A DNA stretch of 64,000 bases from Branchiostoma lanceolatum. Its lineage: Eukaryota; Chordata; Leptocardii; Amphioxiformes; Branchiostomatidae. The stretch covers positions 2,338,259 through 2,402,258 of the forward strand of contig NC_089738.1 in the NCBI RefSeq assembly GCF_035083965.1, in the 5' to 3' direction. The notes under the pieces are model-generated. The model had not been told where the DNA came from. It worked only from the letters and a program-made list of their open reading frames with translations, and did not search any database. Below, in pieces: positions 50,901 through 61,540 of the stretch (position 1 is its first letter; each line of letters opens with the position of its first letter). The translations under genes and the position numbers were made by a program.

Positions 50901-53900
50901 ACGTCGACTCCCTGAACAACCCCGACCACCCACTGGTCACCAGCGCCAAATCGTTTTTCGACTTCAACTTCTATAATCCTTTAATCATATTGATATGTGA
51001 GTATCGAACTTTCGTTACCAGTTACACAGTTCGTGATTGATGCACAAAACGTACGCCTATCGGCCATACAAGCCCGGCAAATACACACACACACAAAAAT
51101 CAAACAAGTACAAAAAATGCCCCTGCAGTTCCAGAGCAGGCAACCAGGGGGTGTGGGTTGACCAACGTAAACCACCTCTTCGCGACGTCTAAAGCTATCT
51201 GGTACTATCATGTCCAGATCAAGATATCATGTCAAGATGCCGACCATAGCAAGTTCAGAATTGATGATAAAAAAAGGACTTTCCGCTGCAGTAACAAGTA
51301 AAGCCGCTGGGAGGCTCCAAATAGACCTTGACCGTTGTCTTCCCTAGCCTAACCGACAGACCGAATAGCATTACAATCCATCCGTAGCTTTCTTAGAAAT
51401 ACGCTGACCGAAGTTTGTGGAAACAGAAACAGGCACACCTCAAAGCATCACCTCCTTTCAAGCAGGTTACAAATGCCTTATCTCCCAGCAGATCTACACG
51501 GTGCCAAAAATGGTATATGCTAGCCAGAGAAGCTCCAGTCAGCCAGATAAGCTCCAGTCCGCACCAGTCCGCACTCCTGACTGGAGCTTCTCTGGCTAGC
51601 ATATACGATTTTTGGCACCGTGTAGATCTGCTTGGATATTAACAAATGCCATGGTATCGGTCCCTGTACTTTCATTCGATGTTTGTATAATCCACAAATG
51701 ACGTGTGAAATCACATTGTTCCATGGACAGCATTGATGTTGTGTAGGTACCTCACAGCTGATCAAAACCATGCTTCTCTCTCCACAGTTGTGTTCCCGTC
51801 ACTAGCCGGAGTCCTTGCACGCTTTGGGGTCACGTTTTTCTCGAAGAAGGCCTTGGACTATTTCAGCCAGGCTGTGGACACCGCGATCAGCATGAGAGAG
51901 GGCCAGGCGACCGGAACGGATAAGGTATGAAAGAGAGAATTAAGCCCCTGTTACACATAGTCTGGAAACCATACCATCGGGGGGCTCCCTGATCCTGATA
52001 TCTCTACGGCGCTGGGAGGGACGCCCGCCCGCCCGCCCAGACAGCTTAGTCCGCTCGAGGTGTGGGTTTACGGCCTTGGCTGCGAAACTCTATATAGCAG
52101 CTAAGAAGACAATCTGACAGAAACGGGTCAATAAAGCAGACTGGGCCCGGTAAAACACACCTATGCCGACCCGTAGAGACTGGCGACCAGGCTATGTTAC
52201 ACATAGCCGAACATGGCCTCCCGAACTTCCCCAACCATGTTTAGGAGTGGCTCTGTAAAGCCCCTGTTACACATAGCCGAACATGGCTGTGGACGAATGG
52301 TATTGAATGGGTTGGCTGATGGTTGACTGATCGTTGGCAGGTGGTAGGGAGTAAGTCAGTAGTGGCCAGGGTGTGTCTGGGAGTGTGTCTTGACTCTTAA
52401 TATAAAACTAGTCAGACTACTCCCGACCTCCCACCAACCTTGGTTGACAGGTGTTCAGGAGCCATGTACGGTCATGTGTAACCGGGGCTTGAAGGAAGGA
52501 TGGAAGGAAGGAACGGGGGGGAGGTTAAGGAAGGGAGGAATTGATGAATGACTGAATAAATGAATGAATGAATGAATGAATGAACGAATAAGTTGATGGA
52601 TGAAGGAAGGAAGGAAGGATTGTTTCATTCGTAAGATACAGTGCAGCCAAGGGCTAAGTTGCATCTTCGTAACAGTTTGTTTATGATCTATGTCAACATT
52701 TTATCGTTAGAACTGGCTTCCGTTTAAGACTAAAAGTCACCTATGTTTTTTTTGTACGATTAATGACATTAAACTATTTGAACATTCCCAGAAAGCAGTG
52801 GACCTCCTCCAGTTGATGCTTCAAGCTCACAACGAGGAACTGGACAAGAAGGGAGCCAACGACGTCGCCAAGCATGGCATCTCTAGCATGGAGATTAAAG
52901 GGAACGCTATAGTCCTGTGGGTTGCCGGGTACGAGACCACAGCCAACACCCTCACTCTGACGCTCTACAACCTGGCCGTGCACCAGGAGATACAGGACAA
53001 AGTCATTGAGGAGCTGGACGATCTTCTGGACAAGCGCGTGAGTGGGGTTAAGTTTGTGCATCTTTAGAGCAACAACAAGGAACCATTCTGAATAAAAGTT
53101 GAACTGCCAACAGCAAAAAACCTTGACGTACCCAAATATTCGACTGATCAGCTCCAGTCTTTGTCAAGGAATGAGCAATCCACTGCTTGTGTGATGTCAC
53201 GTTATGCAGATAGAACATGTGATTGCTCATTCCTTGACAAAGACTGAAACTTATCAGTCGAATATCTGGGTAAGTCGACTGTTTTTGGCTGTTGGGTAAA
53301 TCCAATTTTTGTGTTGGCAATTGCTGTTCAACTTTGATTCAGAATAACTTCTACCGATACAGATTAACTTTCTTTTGCTATGATACCTTTAAAACTAACT
53401 ATCATCTTTTGTGTTTCGAAGATGATGGTTTCTTCATTTATTCGGTGGTTATGGGTGGTTTCTTCATTTATTTGTTCAAGTCAAGTGATTCAGAACTTCG
53501 TAATATCATTTATCGACTGATGCAAACTATTGGTAATAGAACCTTTGTTTCTCCATTTGACTACGAATGATTGAATAAAAGTTTTCCATCAGGGCAAGCT
53601 GGACTACGAGGCTGTCCATGATCTGCCCTACCTGGACATGTGCATCAGCGAGACACTGAGGATGTACCCTGCTGCTATGAGGTAGAACATCTTCTGTTAT
53701 TTTTATCTCCATGAAAAATGGAGATATTGTTTTTGGCGTGTCTGTGTGTGTGTGTTTGTGTTTGTGTTTCCGGACTCTTGTAGTCAGCATAACTCAAGAA
53801 CCTCTTGATGGATTACAATGATATTTGGTATGTAGGCGGGTGTTGTGAAGCCAAAGGTCAGGGTCGATTTTGGGCCCCCTGGTATGTGACCTTGGTACTG

Positions 53901-56900
53901 CAGCAGAACTTCAATTTTTGTATCTTTTGACCTGGACGTGCTGTGGTCTTGAGTTTTGGGTGGCAGATAGCTTGTGACGTAATGAAGAAGTAGTGTAGGT
54001 TTGGGCCCCCTAGCAGCTTGCTCTGGAACTGCAGGGGCGTCATCGTGAAAACCTTCTAAGGAGAATAACTGAACAAAGGAACGACGGATATCCGTGATAT
54101 TTAGTATGCAGGTAGCTTAGACAGAGATTTACATAATGAAGTGCAAATTATGCTAATTGGGACTTAATTTGCATAGCTAATGAGGAAAATCTATATTTGC
54201 AGTGTTTTCCATTATTAGACTCAAATACATGTAACATATGTAGTTTATGGAAAGTGGAGCATCAGCAGATACCAATTATGCAAATAAATTCCTCATTTGC
54301 ATAATTAATGCAAAAAAAACAGAAATTCATCAAATTGGAAAATTGTAGGACTGTCAATATTGCAACACGTGTAAGTAAGATAAAGGTGTTTATGATTAAG
54401 CATATATTATGTAGATGTGTATGTCATTTGCATAAATAGAATTGTTCATGGAGATATGAGGTCGCGGAACTCTTGTTGTTATTTTTTTGCATACCCGGTA
54501 AACCGCATCAAGTTGTAACACACCAGGTTTGTACTAAAGAGTACAAGCTGCATATCTAGACAGATTTATATGATCCACACTTCAAGGACCTCTTTTCGAT
54601 AAGTGTGTTGGGTTCTTTAACGTGCTTGAGGTGTGGCTCTCCTCAAACACGGGACCTCCACTGAACGCCCTATCAGAGGGACGCCCCTACCCGAATCTAG
54701 GTACTCATTTTCACCTGAGTTAAGTGGGGAAAGTTGTGTAAAGTGCCTTTTCCAAGGGCACAACGTCAACGGGACAAATCAAGGAACCCCGGATTCGAAC
54801 CCGGTATCTCTGGGTTCTGGGACCAAACACCCTGCCACTACGCCACCGCAACACCACAGTGCGGAGATGCCTTCTCTTTTTTGTTAAGGCGACCAAAATC
54901 GTATTTTGAAAGTCAATTTATTCAGTCATTTCTATACATGATTAGTTCAAACAACACTATCACAAAAAAGACACAATATGTATGGTGACGTCCATCATGC
55001 AAAAAATATAACGTCGTTGGGATGTGAGAACTCACTGAAAATCGTCGCCATGGTTTTTGTAGACTCGCGAAACTAAGGGAATCGTCGTAAGGCACGTTTT
55101 TGCGCGGTTTTGAAATGCTCAAAATAGAAAATTATTACGCATATGTGCTAAATGATGTTAGTTAATGTCACTACCTTAAAGATTTCAGCATTTTTTTATT
55201 TCTATATTTGGGCCCTAACATTGCTTTGGTTGCCTTTAAGCTGTGGTACACTATTAATTGTACTTGTTAAAACGAGTAAGGGGAATTTGCAATGATTGAC
55301 CATGGGAGTCCAGTAACGACGAACAATTCCCGGCTTCAGTGTGCTAAACTTGATCGAGATCAATTTCTATTATACTACAAGGACTAGGACTAAGCTTCTA
55401 TATCATTTCTTTTCTACCTCCATGAAAGGTGGAGGTGTTGTGTTGTGTTGTGTTATGTACTGTTTGTTTGTGTGTGTTAGCATTCCTGGATATTTTTGTC
55501 AGCGTGCCTTAAGAACCCTTACATGAATTGTGATGATATTTAGTATGCGGGTTGGTATTTGGGAAGATGAAGATCAAGGTCGATTATGGGCCTCCTGGCG
55601 GCATTCCTTGGTAATACAGCAGAGATCTTTTGTATATTTTGTCCAGGACATGGTATGGTCTTTTTTTTAAGGTTTAGGATCTTACAGGAAAACTGATATG
55701 AATTTACCGGGTTGACAAAGAGACAGAGTTCATCTCGAAAGCTCCCTATATATATATAGTAGCAAACTCTTTTGTTGTATCAAAACAAATCTGTTTTGTT
55801 ATCAGGTTTGACCGGATTTGCAAGGAAGACACGGAGGTGAAAGGCCTGCACATCCCAGCCGGCATGATCGTCAACGTTCCCGTCTACCCGATCCACTATG
55901 ACCCAGACATCTGGCCGGAACCTGAGAAGTTCAAGCCTGAAAGGTAAGGTTAAAGAGATTCATCAGTCACGTGTGATAACAGTTACAAGAATATTCATCA
56001 ATCAGTGACGTAGTGACTCCAAACAAAACATAGAGTCACTAACTACCCGATCCCGGACATTATAGAAATCATAGATCAAGAATCGCGAAAGGCCCACAGA
56101 AAGATCAAAGAGGCAGTCCACATCCAGTGGAAACGTGCGGGTAAGGGGAAAACCCTGTATAGGTACCCGTACCCGTATAGGTACCCGTATAGGTATACCG
56201 GTATACCCCATTTGGGCCCCAACAAGCCAGGAAACACGCTTTGAAGGCCGCCTTATAGGGCACCAGAACTGCTGTTTTTTACGGTCTCCACATTGATATA
56301 AGACACAAACAGTTGACTATACTCAGAAAATAGCTGAACAATCATATTTTACGATCTTTTGATTTCTATGAAGGACGGAGGTTTGGAATATACGGAATTT
56401 GCGAAGTTCGTACGGAGTGCCTGTCAGAACATGCGAGCACCGATCTCGGAGACCTTTCAACTAAACCTGTTCTGAAAAGGTTTAACTTTAATACAGAAAA
56501 CCTACAGGAAACACCTCACGCTAAAGACAGAGACCGAGCACAGCATATTCAGACAAATCACGCAGAATGGCCGTAATGTTTGTGTCGCAAGTGGTTACTT
56601 TCCGTCTAAGCGGCTAGTTCGCACATGTGTCATGGCGGACCTCCCGTGCATCGAGAACCGGGCGTTTCCTGTAGGTTTTACTGGCAGCTCCAGCCAAACA
56701 GATCATGAGTATTGCATCTGAAGATAATGCAAAGCGGAAAGGTTGATAGTTTGAGTGTTTCTTCTATTTCTTTTCAGAACGGGTTTAGTTGAAAGGTCTC
56801 TGAGATCGGTGCTCGCACGTTCGGACAGGCGCTCCGTACGAACTTCGCAAATTCCGACGTCACCACCAATCAGATTATGCCTTACATAGCTAATTTGGGT

Positions 56901-59900
56901 TCAGAGCAAAAATAACGGTTGTTTGTATCAAATAAGGCTAGCTCGTTAATTATTCATGAGCGTTAATATTCATGAGCCATAATGGCTGTTTGTGTCAAAA
57001 AACGCATAGGTCATTGATTAGTCATGAGCAACTGTCAATAACGTCGCCAGAAGCGAGTTCACAGGCTGGAAATTGCAGGGCCGCTATGGGAGGTAATGAA
57101 CCGAGCATATCGGGCCTGCTATTGGAGGATGGGAATGAGCAACCCACTGCTATCAGCAATCCCTATCAATCCACGAGGAATCCATTAACATCAGGCCCTT
57201 ACAATCATCCCATAATGTTTTTTTATAATCTTTATTCTATAAACAAAAAGAAAATACATACATGTCGCCAGAAGCGAGTTCACAGGCTGGAGAGGTAATG
57301 AACAGAGAATATCTGGCCTGCTATTGGAGGATGCTCATTCCTTGACAATGGCTGGAGTTGGACAGTCACAATTTTTGGTGAATCCAATGGTTGTGTTGTA
57401 AATAGACTGTTCAACCTTGCTTCAGATTGACCGAGTACTTTTTCTAGGTTCACCAAAGAGGAGAAGGAGTCACGTGACCAGTACGCCTACCTGCCGTTCG
57501 GAGCCGGACCCAGGAACTGTGTGGGCATGCGCCTTGCACAGCTGGAGCTGAAGTTCGCTCTGGCTAAAGTTCTGCAGAAGTTCCGCGTCGTCACTTGCGA
57601 CAAGACTCCAGTAAGTCTCCGGTAACATGTGAATACTATGAATAAGTTGCAAAAAAAACATGCCGACTGTTAGGAGAAGTAAGAAGAACACTTGACACAT
57701 ATAGCCTACGTTGTAGACTCCTTCCGGCTGTTTTCTTTTTCAACTTACCGTTTTCTTATTACATTTTTTTTTCTTATTGCTGGCCGAGAAGGGGACTTCG
57801 CAGATCGATATATCATTATCTCCATGAAAAAAAGGCCTTTTCATGGAGATACTGTTTTGCGTGCGTTTGGTGTTTGTGTGTATGTTTGTGTCATCGGATG
57901 CTTAAAGTCAGCATAACTATAGAACATGTAGATGGATTGTAATGATATTTGGTATGTGGGTAGGTGTTAGGAGGAGGAAGGTCAAGGTCGATTTTTGGGC
58001 CCCCTGGAATGTGTCACTGGAATTGCAATGGCGTATTTGTAAAAATCTTCTAAGGAGAATAACTGAAGAAAGGATTGACAGATTGTCATCTTATTTGGTA
58101 TACAGGTAGGTTGGACAGAGATGTACACACTTAGGTGCAAATTATGCAAATGAGACTGAATTTGCATAAGTAAGGAGGAAAAGCATTTGCATGTGTGTCG
58201 CTGGATGCTTAAAGTCAGCATAACTGTAGAACGTGTAGATGGATTGTAATGATAGTTGGTATGTGGGTGAGTGCTGGGAGAAGAAAGGTCAAGGTCGATT
58301 TTGGGCCCCCTGGTATGTGTAACTGGAACTGCAGTGGCCTATTTGTAAAAATGTTCTAAAGGAGAATAACTGAAGAAAGGAACAACAGATTTTCATGTTA
58401 TTTGATCGCAGGTAGGTTGGACAGAGATGTACACACTGAAGTGCAAATCATGCAAAGTTAGTGTGTTTGCGTGTGTGCGCGCGTGTGTGTGTGTATGTTT
58501 GTGTCACCGTGTGTGTATGTTTGTGTCACCGGATGCATAAAGTCAGCATAACTGTAGAGCGTGTAGATGGATTGTAAAGATATTTGGTATGTGAGTAGGT
58601 GTCGGGAGGAGAAAGGTCAAGGTCGATTTTGGGCCCCCTGGAGCTGTGTCACTGGAGCTGCAATTGCGTATTTGTCAAAATCTTTTAAGGAGAATAACTG
58701 GAGAAAGGAGCGACAGATTTTCATGTTATTTACTATGCGGGTAGCGTAGACAGAGATGTATACAATGAACTGCAAATTATGCGAATTGGACTTAATTTGC
58801 ATAAGTAATGAGGAAAATCTATATTTGCAGTGTTGTCCATTGCATATTGTGGTTAGTAGCTATTTATAGCGAAAGTGGGTCACTTCTCCTGGGGGTCATA
58901 CCATTCAGCGATATAGAATGGGGGGAACTGGTTTAATAAAAAACAAAGTTTCATGGAGATTTTGGGTCCTAAGACTCTTGTTTACAAAATGGGACACATC
59001 TCTGTATAAAATATGTTTTTAAGACAATCAAAAATCAACATGCAACATAGACTGGACCTTTTGTTTCCTCTAGTGACAATATGATATCACTTTTTCGATA
59101 TCTAACACAATGCAGGAACCGAACGTATGCAGGTTTAGGTACATTTTTTAAAATAAGACTGAGGATGAGCATGTCATACCAAAATGGGTACATACTGCTT
59201 TCTCTACCTACTCATAAGCACCCAGCACTTATGAGCAAGAGGGTGTCCCTGTGGTGTAGTGGTCTGCGCTTCTGTCACTTGCCACATCAGGTTCAAATTA
59301 CTTGGAACCAGAAGACCCGAGTTCAACTCCCGGGTAGGACACCTCTGGACAAGAGGCGCATTGAGTCATACCAAAGACTTTATAAAAATGGTACATACTT
59401 ATGAAACAGTGTGGAAGTTTAACACACTCCACTGTCAGTGGACTAGCCCCCTGCTGCAGTGATTGCACCACAGTGTGGACCAGGGCTATGAAACGGGGAT
59501 GGGCACCGCCCTATACACCTAATGGTGTGGGAGGATGAGTATGGGACATGAACACACACCACTACCAGTGGGCTATCTCCTTGCTATAATGGCCTGCGTG
59601 GCCCAATGGCTATTGAAACGGAGATGGACACCGCCCCTGTAATAAGGGGGTAACCGGTTGTTTAGCTACATTATCAGTTCGCCACAGTCGTTTCGCTACA
59701 TGACTGAAGTTGTTTCGCTACATGGTACAAGTTGTTTCGCTACATCGCAGTAGTCGTTTCGCTACATTTGAATGTTATTTCTCTAGATAGTCGGGCCTAC
59801 AAACAAAATTTTGACGTGACGTCGAAACTGGTGAGAATAGCAAGGTACGCCAGTAACATTTCTTCTGTTGTCAGATACGGATAGCTAAGACGTATTGCAT

Positions 59901-60253
59901 GATTGCATTTATTGACATCTTTCTAGAAATACGAATGTGGATGCAGGAATACGATTCCTAATGCTATTAGTCTATCTAGAGAAAAACATTCAAATGTAGC
60001 GAAACAACTCGCACCATGTAGCGAAACGACTTGCAATGTAGCAAAAAGTACTGTAGCAAACTGACAATGTAGCGAAACAACCTGTAACCACCAAGAGTTG
60101 TGGGGATTTTATGGATTTAAACTTATTTTTAAAAACTGATAAGCATGTAAACATTTTGATTGTTGTCCACCTCAGACCCCTGTCAAGCTGCAGAACACCC
60201 TCGGCAACCAGATAGAGGATGACGTCATCTTGAAGGTGGAAGCTCGTACTTGA
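44932..60253 (+). CDS. Cytochrome P450, CYP3/CYP5-like, 13 exons
   Basis: 505 residues. Exons: 44932-44999, 48070-48163, 48541-48593, 48991-49087, 50001-50117, 50483-50571, 50848-50996, 51788-51924, 52792-53037, 53593-53681, 55806-55943, 57448-57610, 60176-60253. All introns are GT...AG and phases fit. N-terminal membrane anchor (about 9-27), proline hinge GIPGPKPIP (36-44), helix C WKRVR (125-129), I-helix AGYETT (313-318), ExxR ETLR (370-373), PERF spanning the exon 11/12 junction (424-427), heme-binding [10 protein letters not shown] with the iron ligand Cys450. It is an ER-bound monooxygenase using NADPH-P450 reductase. The motifs resemble CYP3A and thromboxane synthase; the substrate is unknown. 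No break is seen. Introns are swollen by transposons. Confidence 0.93.
45000..46139. other. P450 intron 1, left part, with a MITE copy
   Basis: The stretch 45360-45480 (AAGCTGTCTGGGCGGGCGGG, TGGTCTGGTTTCC) is the inverted counterpart of 51958-52075 in intron 8, a dispersed repeat family. The rest is without recognisable content. Confidence 0.5.
46140..47090 (+). pseudogene. LINE reverse transcriptase fragment in P450 intron 1
   Basis: Reads [19 protein letters not shown], then [45 protein letters not shown] and [19 protein letters not shown] across several frames with stops. It is a different family from the LINE at 41-44 kb (QxSILGP here, QGTKLGP there) and much older. No endonuclease part is seen. 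Confidence 0.75.
47094..47390. mobile_element. Foldback element with flanking direct repeats, P450 intron 1
   Basis: An inverted pair (CCAAATATTGGGAGTCAAGG at about 47197 and its complement near 47277) surrounds a near-perfect palindrome around ACTTGTGTAAGTACGTGC. Outside, a roughly 75-bp direct repeat rich in GGATCCTGACGTATCCTGAC occurs on both sides (47094 and 47320). Confidence 0.65.
48252..48330. repeat. Dispersed repeat, P450 intron 2
   Basis: TTAGGCCCACTTTAGACTTG...TTTAACCGACCTGAGTCA recurs at 49094-49170 in intron 4, directly after exon 4. Origin unknown. Confidence 0.6.
49094..49170. repeat. Dispersed repeat, P450 intron 4
   Basis: Partner of the repeat at 48252-48330, same orientation. 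Confidence 0.6.
49586..49660. repeat. Dispersed repeat GCGTAGCAAA, P450 intron 4
   Basis: TTTGCGTAGCAAAGCC...GGATCCGTTGGCATGTG...ATCTTGAATTGTGACGTCA recurs at 50612-50690 in intron 6. Confidence 0.6.
49672..49869 (-). pseudogene. LINE C-terminal remnant in P450 intron 4
   Basis: The minus strand reads [19 protein letters not shown] followed by AVRAAVDR, a typical last segment of LINE polyproteins (GR..KRWEDN..EW). Only the 3' end is present. Confidence 0.55.
50612..50690. repeat. Dispersed repeat GCGTAGCAAA, P450 intron 6
   Basis: Partner of 49586-49660; lies about 30 bases after exon 6. Confidence 0.6.
51487..51632. mobile_element. Foldback hairpin, P450 intron 7
   Basis: Nearly perfect 56-bp arms (AGCAGATCTACACGGTGCC... 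and its complement ending GGCACCGTGTAGATCTGCT) separated by about 33 bases. Near-identity of the arms indicates recent origin or arm conversion. Confidence 0.8.
52259..52489. mobile_element. TAA-type MITE, P450 intron 8
   Basis: Ends AGCCCCTGTTACACATAGCC and, reversed, AAGCCCCGGTTACACATGAC. TAA on the left (52256-52258), TGA-like on the right. An incomplete relative starts at 51943. Related by its ends to the elements at 13488 and 37964. Confidence 0.6.
52490..52620. repeat. (GAAG)n/(GAAT)n microsatellite, P450 intron 8
   Basis: Runs of GGAAGGAA and TGAATGAA. No coding value. Confidence 0.85.
53103..53299. mobile_element. MITE, P450 intron 9
   Basis: Inverted arms containing CAGTCTTTGTCAAGGAATGA / TCATTCCTTGACAAAGACTG and TTCGACTGAT / ATCAGTCGAA. 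A relative (GCTCATTCCTTGACAATGGC) is in intron 11 at about 57333-57425. Confidence 0.7.
53700..54475 (+). mobile_element. Uninterrupted non-autonomous Helitron, P450 intron 10
   Basis: 5' TTTTTATCTCCATGAAAAAT, 3' GGTCGCGGAACTCTTG followed by T. The inverted copy of the 5' motif (TTCATGGAGATATG) lies 15-30 bases inside the 3' end. It serves as the intact reference for the LINE-split copy at 40003-44418. It begins about 20 bases after exon 10, so the splice donor escaped narrowly. Confidence 0.7.
54534..54860 (-). mobile_element. tRNA-derived SINE, P450 intron 10
   Basis: On the minus strand the head has box A (GGTGGCGTAGTGGC) and box B (GGGTTCGAATCC) in tRNA-like spacing. A body follows with AAGGCACTTTACACAACTTT and CAGGTGAAAATGAGTACC, a conserved core seen in many marine invertebrate SINEs. 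Transcribed by Pol III and moved by LINE machinery. Confidence 0.65.
55411..55665 (+). mobile_element. Helitron 5' fragment, P450 intron 10
   Basis: Starts TACCTCCATGAAAGGTGGAG (5' hairpin) and continues with the family body (GTGATGATATTTAGTATGCG, AAGGTCGATTATGGGCCTCC). It stops without the 3' end. Confidence 0.55.
56393..56857. mobile_element. Foldback MITE with ~88-bp arms, P450 intron 11
   Basis: The left arm 56393-56480 (CGGAATTTGCGAAGTTCGTA... ending TTCTGAAAAGG) is the inverse of the right arm 56771-56857. The middle is unrelated to other elements here. Confidence 0.75.
57816..58980 (+). mobile_element. Helitron with internally triplicated body, P450 intron 12
   Basis: 5' ATTATCTCCATG with a hairpin (CTCCATG...CATGGAG), 3' end CCTAAGACTCTTG followed by T, with TTTCATGGAGAT just inside. 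The roughly 300-base body starting AAAGTCAGCATAACTGTAGA is repeated three times in tandem (about 57905, 58211, 58540). Confidence 0.6.
59226..59400 (+). mobile_element. tRNA-like SINE head, P450 intron 12
   Basis: GGTGTCC and GGACACC can pair as a 7-bp acceptor stem. TGTGGTGTAGTGGTCTGCGC carries a box A and GAGTTCAACTCC a box B. Between them TTCTG/CAGAA could form the anticodon stem around an oversized loop of about 34 bases, too long for a normal tRNA. Followed by GCGCATTGAGTCATACC and a GGTACATACT tail repeat. I call it a SINE, not a working tRNA. Confidence 0.55.
59641..60095. mobile_element. Inverted-repeat element with iterated GTTTCGCTACAT motif, P450 intron 12
   Basis: Both arms carry five or so copies of GTTGTTTCGCTACAT spaced roughly 20 bases apart, in opposite orientation on the two sides. 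The arms start GGTAACCGGTTG and, reversed, GGTTACAGGTTG, and an ATCTAGAGAAA(A) motif closes the inner ends. Possibly a transposon with subterminal transposase-binding repeats. Confidence 0.65.
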
Positions 60254-60281
60254 GGTGCCCAGAGTGGAATGCTGCATACCT

Positions 60282-60525
60282 AAACTTGTGCGTATATACA
60301 AGTCCGCATGGGTTGTGTATTAACATGTTTTTGGTTTAGGTTTTTGCAGCAGAATATTATTTTATTTTGGTTCGATAACTAGGCGCACAACGGTGGGTCA
60401 AAGTAGAAAACAATTTCTTCCCCGCAAACTTTGCTTAAACCGAAAAAAATGTTCATGCGCAACTCATACACACTTGAATATACGCGCAACTCATACACAC
60501 TTGAATATACACGCAAATTGCGCCA
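60282..60525. mobile_element. Diverged relative of the 37964 MITE
   Basis: Shares AAGTCCGCATG, GCAACTCATACACACTTGAA and CAGCAGAATATT-type internal sequence with 37964-38199. The CGCAACTCATACACACTTGA part is doubled. It begins about 30 bases after the P450 stop, so it probably lies in the 3' UTR. Confidence 0.55.
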
Positions 60526-61047
60526 GGCATTCACAAAGTGGCAATTTGTTGCCTGACATTTTGTTAAAATCGTTATTGGTAAAATGGAGTTCCTCTTAGA
60601 TTTGTTAAGTGTAAATTCACATTTTTTACTCATAATTGCTTGGGGCAATTGGTATAACAATGAATGAAAGTTTAGATTCGTGTGTGGCTTTTTGCCATCA
60701 TAACTGACTTGAGACTAATGAAGATATGCAAAAATATAAATGAGCGTATACATACTTGCTGTATAATCTAGACCGCATTCGTTTCTTAGCAACTTATATC
60801 AATACATGGTGATATAAAGAGCTTTCAATGACATTGTAACTGATAATTACTGACTATTAAATATATAATAAATCGTTTTGTTTTAGCAAGGATGGGATAA
60901 CAATCCATAGATATAACGATGTAGATTGATAATCTCTGTCACAGAGACGCTATAGATTTTGATTGACCGCTACTACACTAATTGCGATAGTAGATGTGTG
61001 TTTGTTTTCATTTCAAACATAGATAGGGGTCGTTTGAAATGAGTCTA
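60526..61047. other. P450 3' flank
   Basis: AT-rich. AATAAA near 60868 is a possible polyadenylation signal for the P450 transcript. No other gene. Confidence 0.4.
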
Positions 61048-61540
61048 TTTTGCACCCGTGAAAACGCATGTTTTTTTAGTGGCTCTAGTTTGTGTGTTTT
61101 GCACCCGTGAAGACGCATGCGTTTGTAGTGGCTCTGGTTTGTGTATTTTGCACCCGTGAAGACGCATGCGTTTGTAGTGGCTCTAGTTTGTGTGTTTTGC
61201 ACCCGTGAAGACGCATGTGTTTGTAGTGGCTCTAGTTTGTGTGTTTTGCACCCGTGACGACGCATGTGTTTGTAGTGGCTCTAGTTTGTGTGTTTTGCAC
61301 CCGTGAAGACGCATGTGTATATAGTGGCTCTAGTTTGTGTGTTTTGCACCCGTGAAGACGCATGTGTATATAGTGGCTCTAGTTTGTGTGTTTTGCACCC
61401 GTGAAGACGCATGTGTTTGTAGTGGCTCTAGTTTGTGTGTTTTGCACCTGTGAAGACGCATGTGTATATAGTGGCTCTAGTTTGTGTGTTTTGCGCCCGT
61501 GAAGACGCATGTGTTTGTAGTGGCTCTAGTTTGTGTGTTG
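61048..61540. repeat. 49-bp minisatellite, about 10 copies
   Basis: Unit TTTTGCACCCGTGAAGACGC... repeating every 49 bases (61052, 61101, 61150 and on). Copies differ mainly at GTGTTTGTAG versus GTGTATATAG and ATGCGT versus ATGTGT. Open frames through it are repeats, not a protein. Confidence 0.95.

Noticed and set aside
59226-59345. Functional tRNA gene
   Set aside because: The anticodon loop is too long and the flanks look like SINE body sequence.
61008-61265. Repetitive minus-strand frame (HASSRVQNTQTRA-like repeats)
   Set aside because: 49 is not a multiple of three; the frame is a chance reading of the minisatellite.
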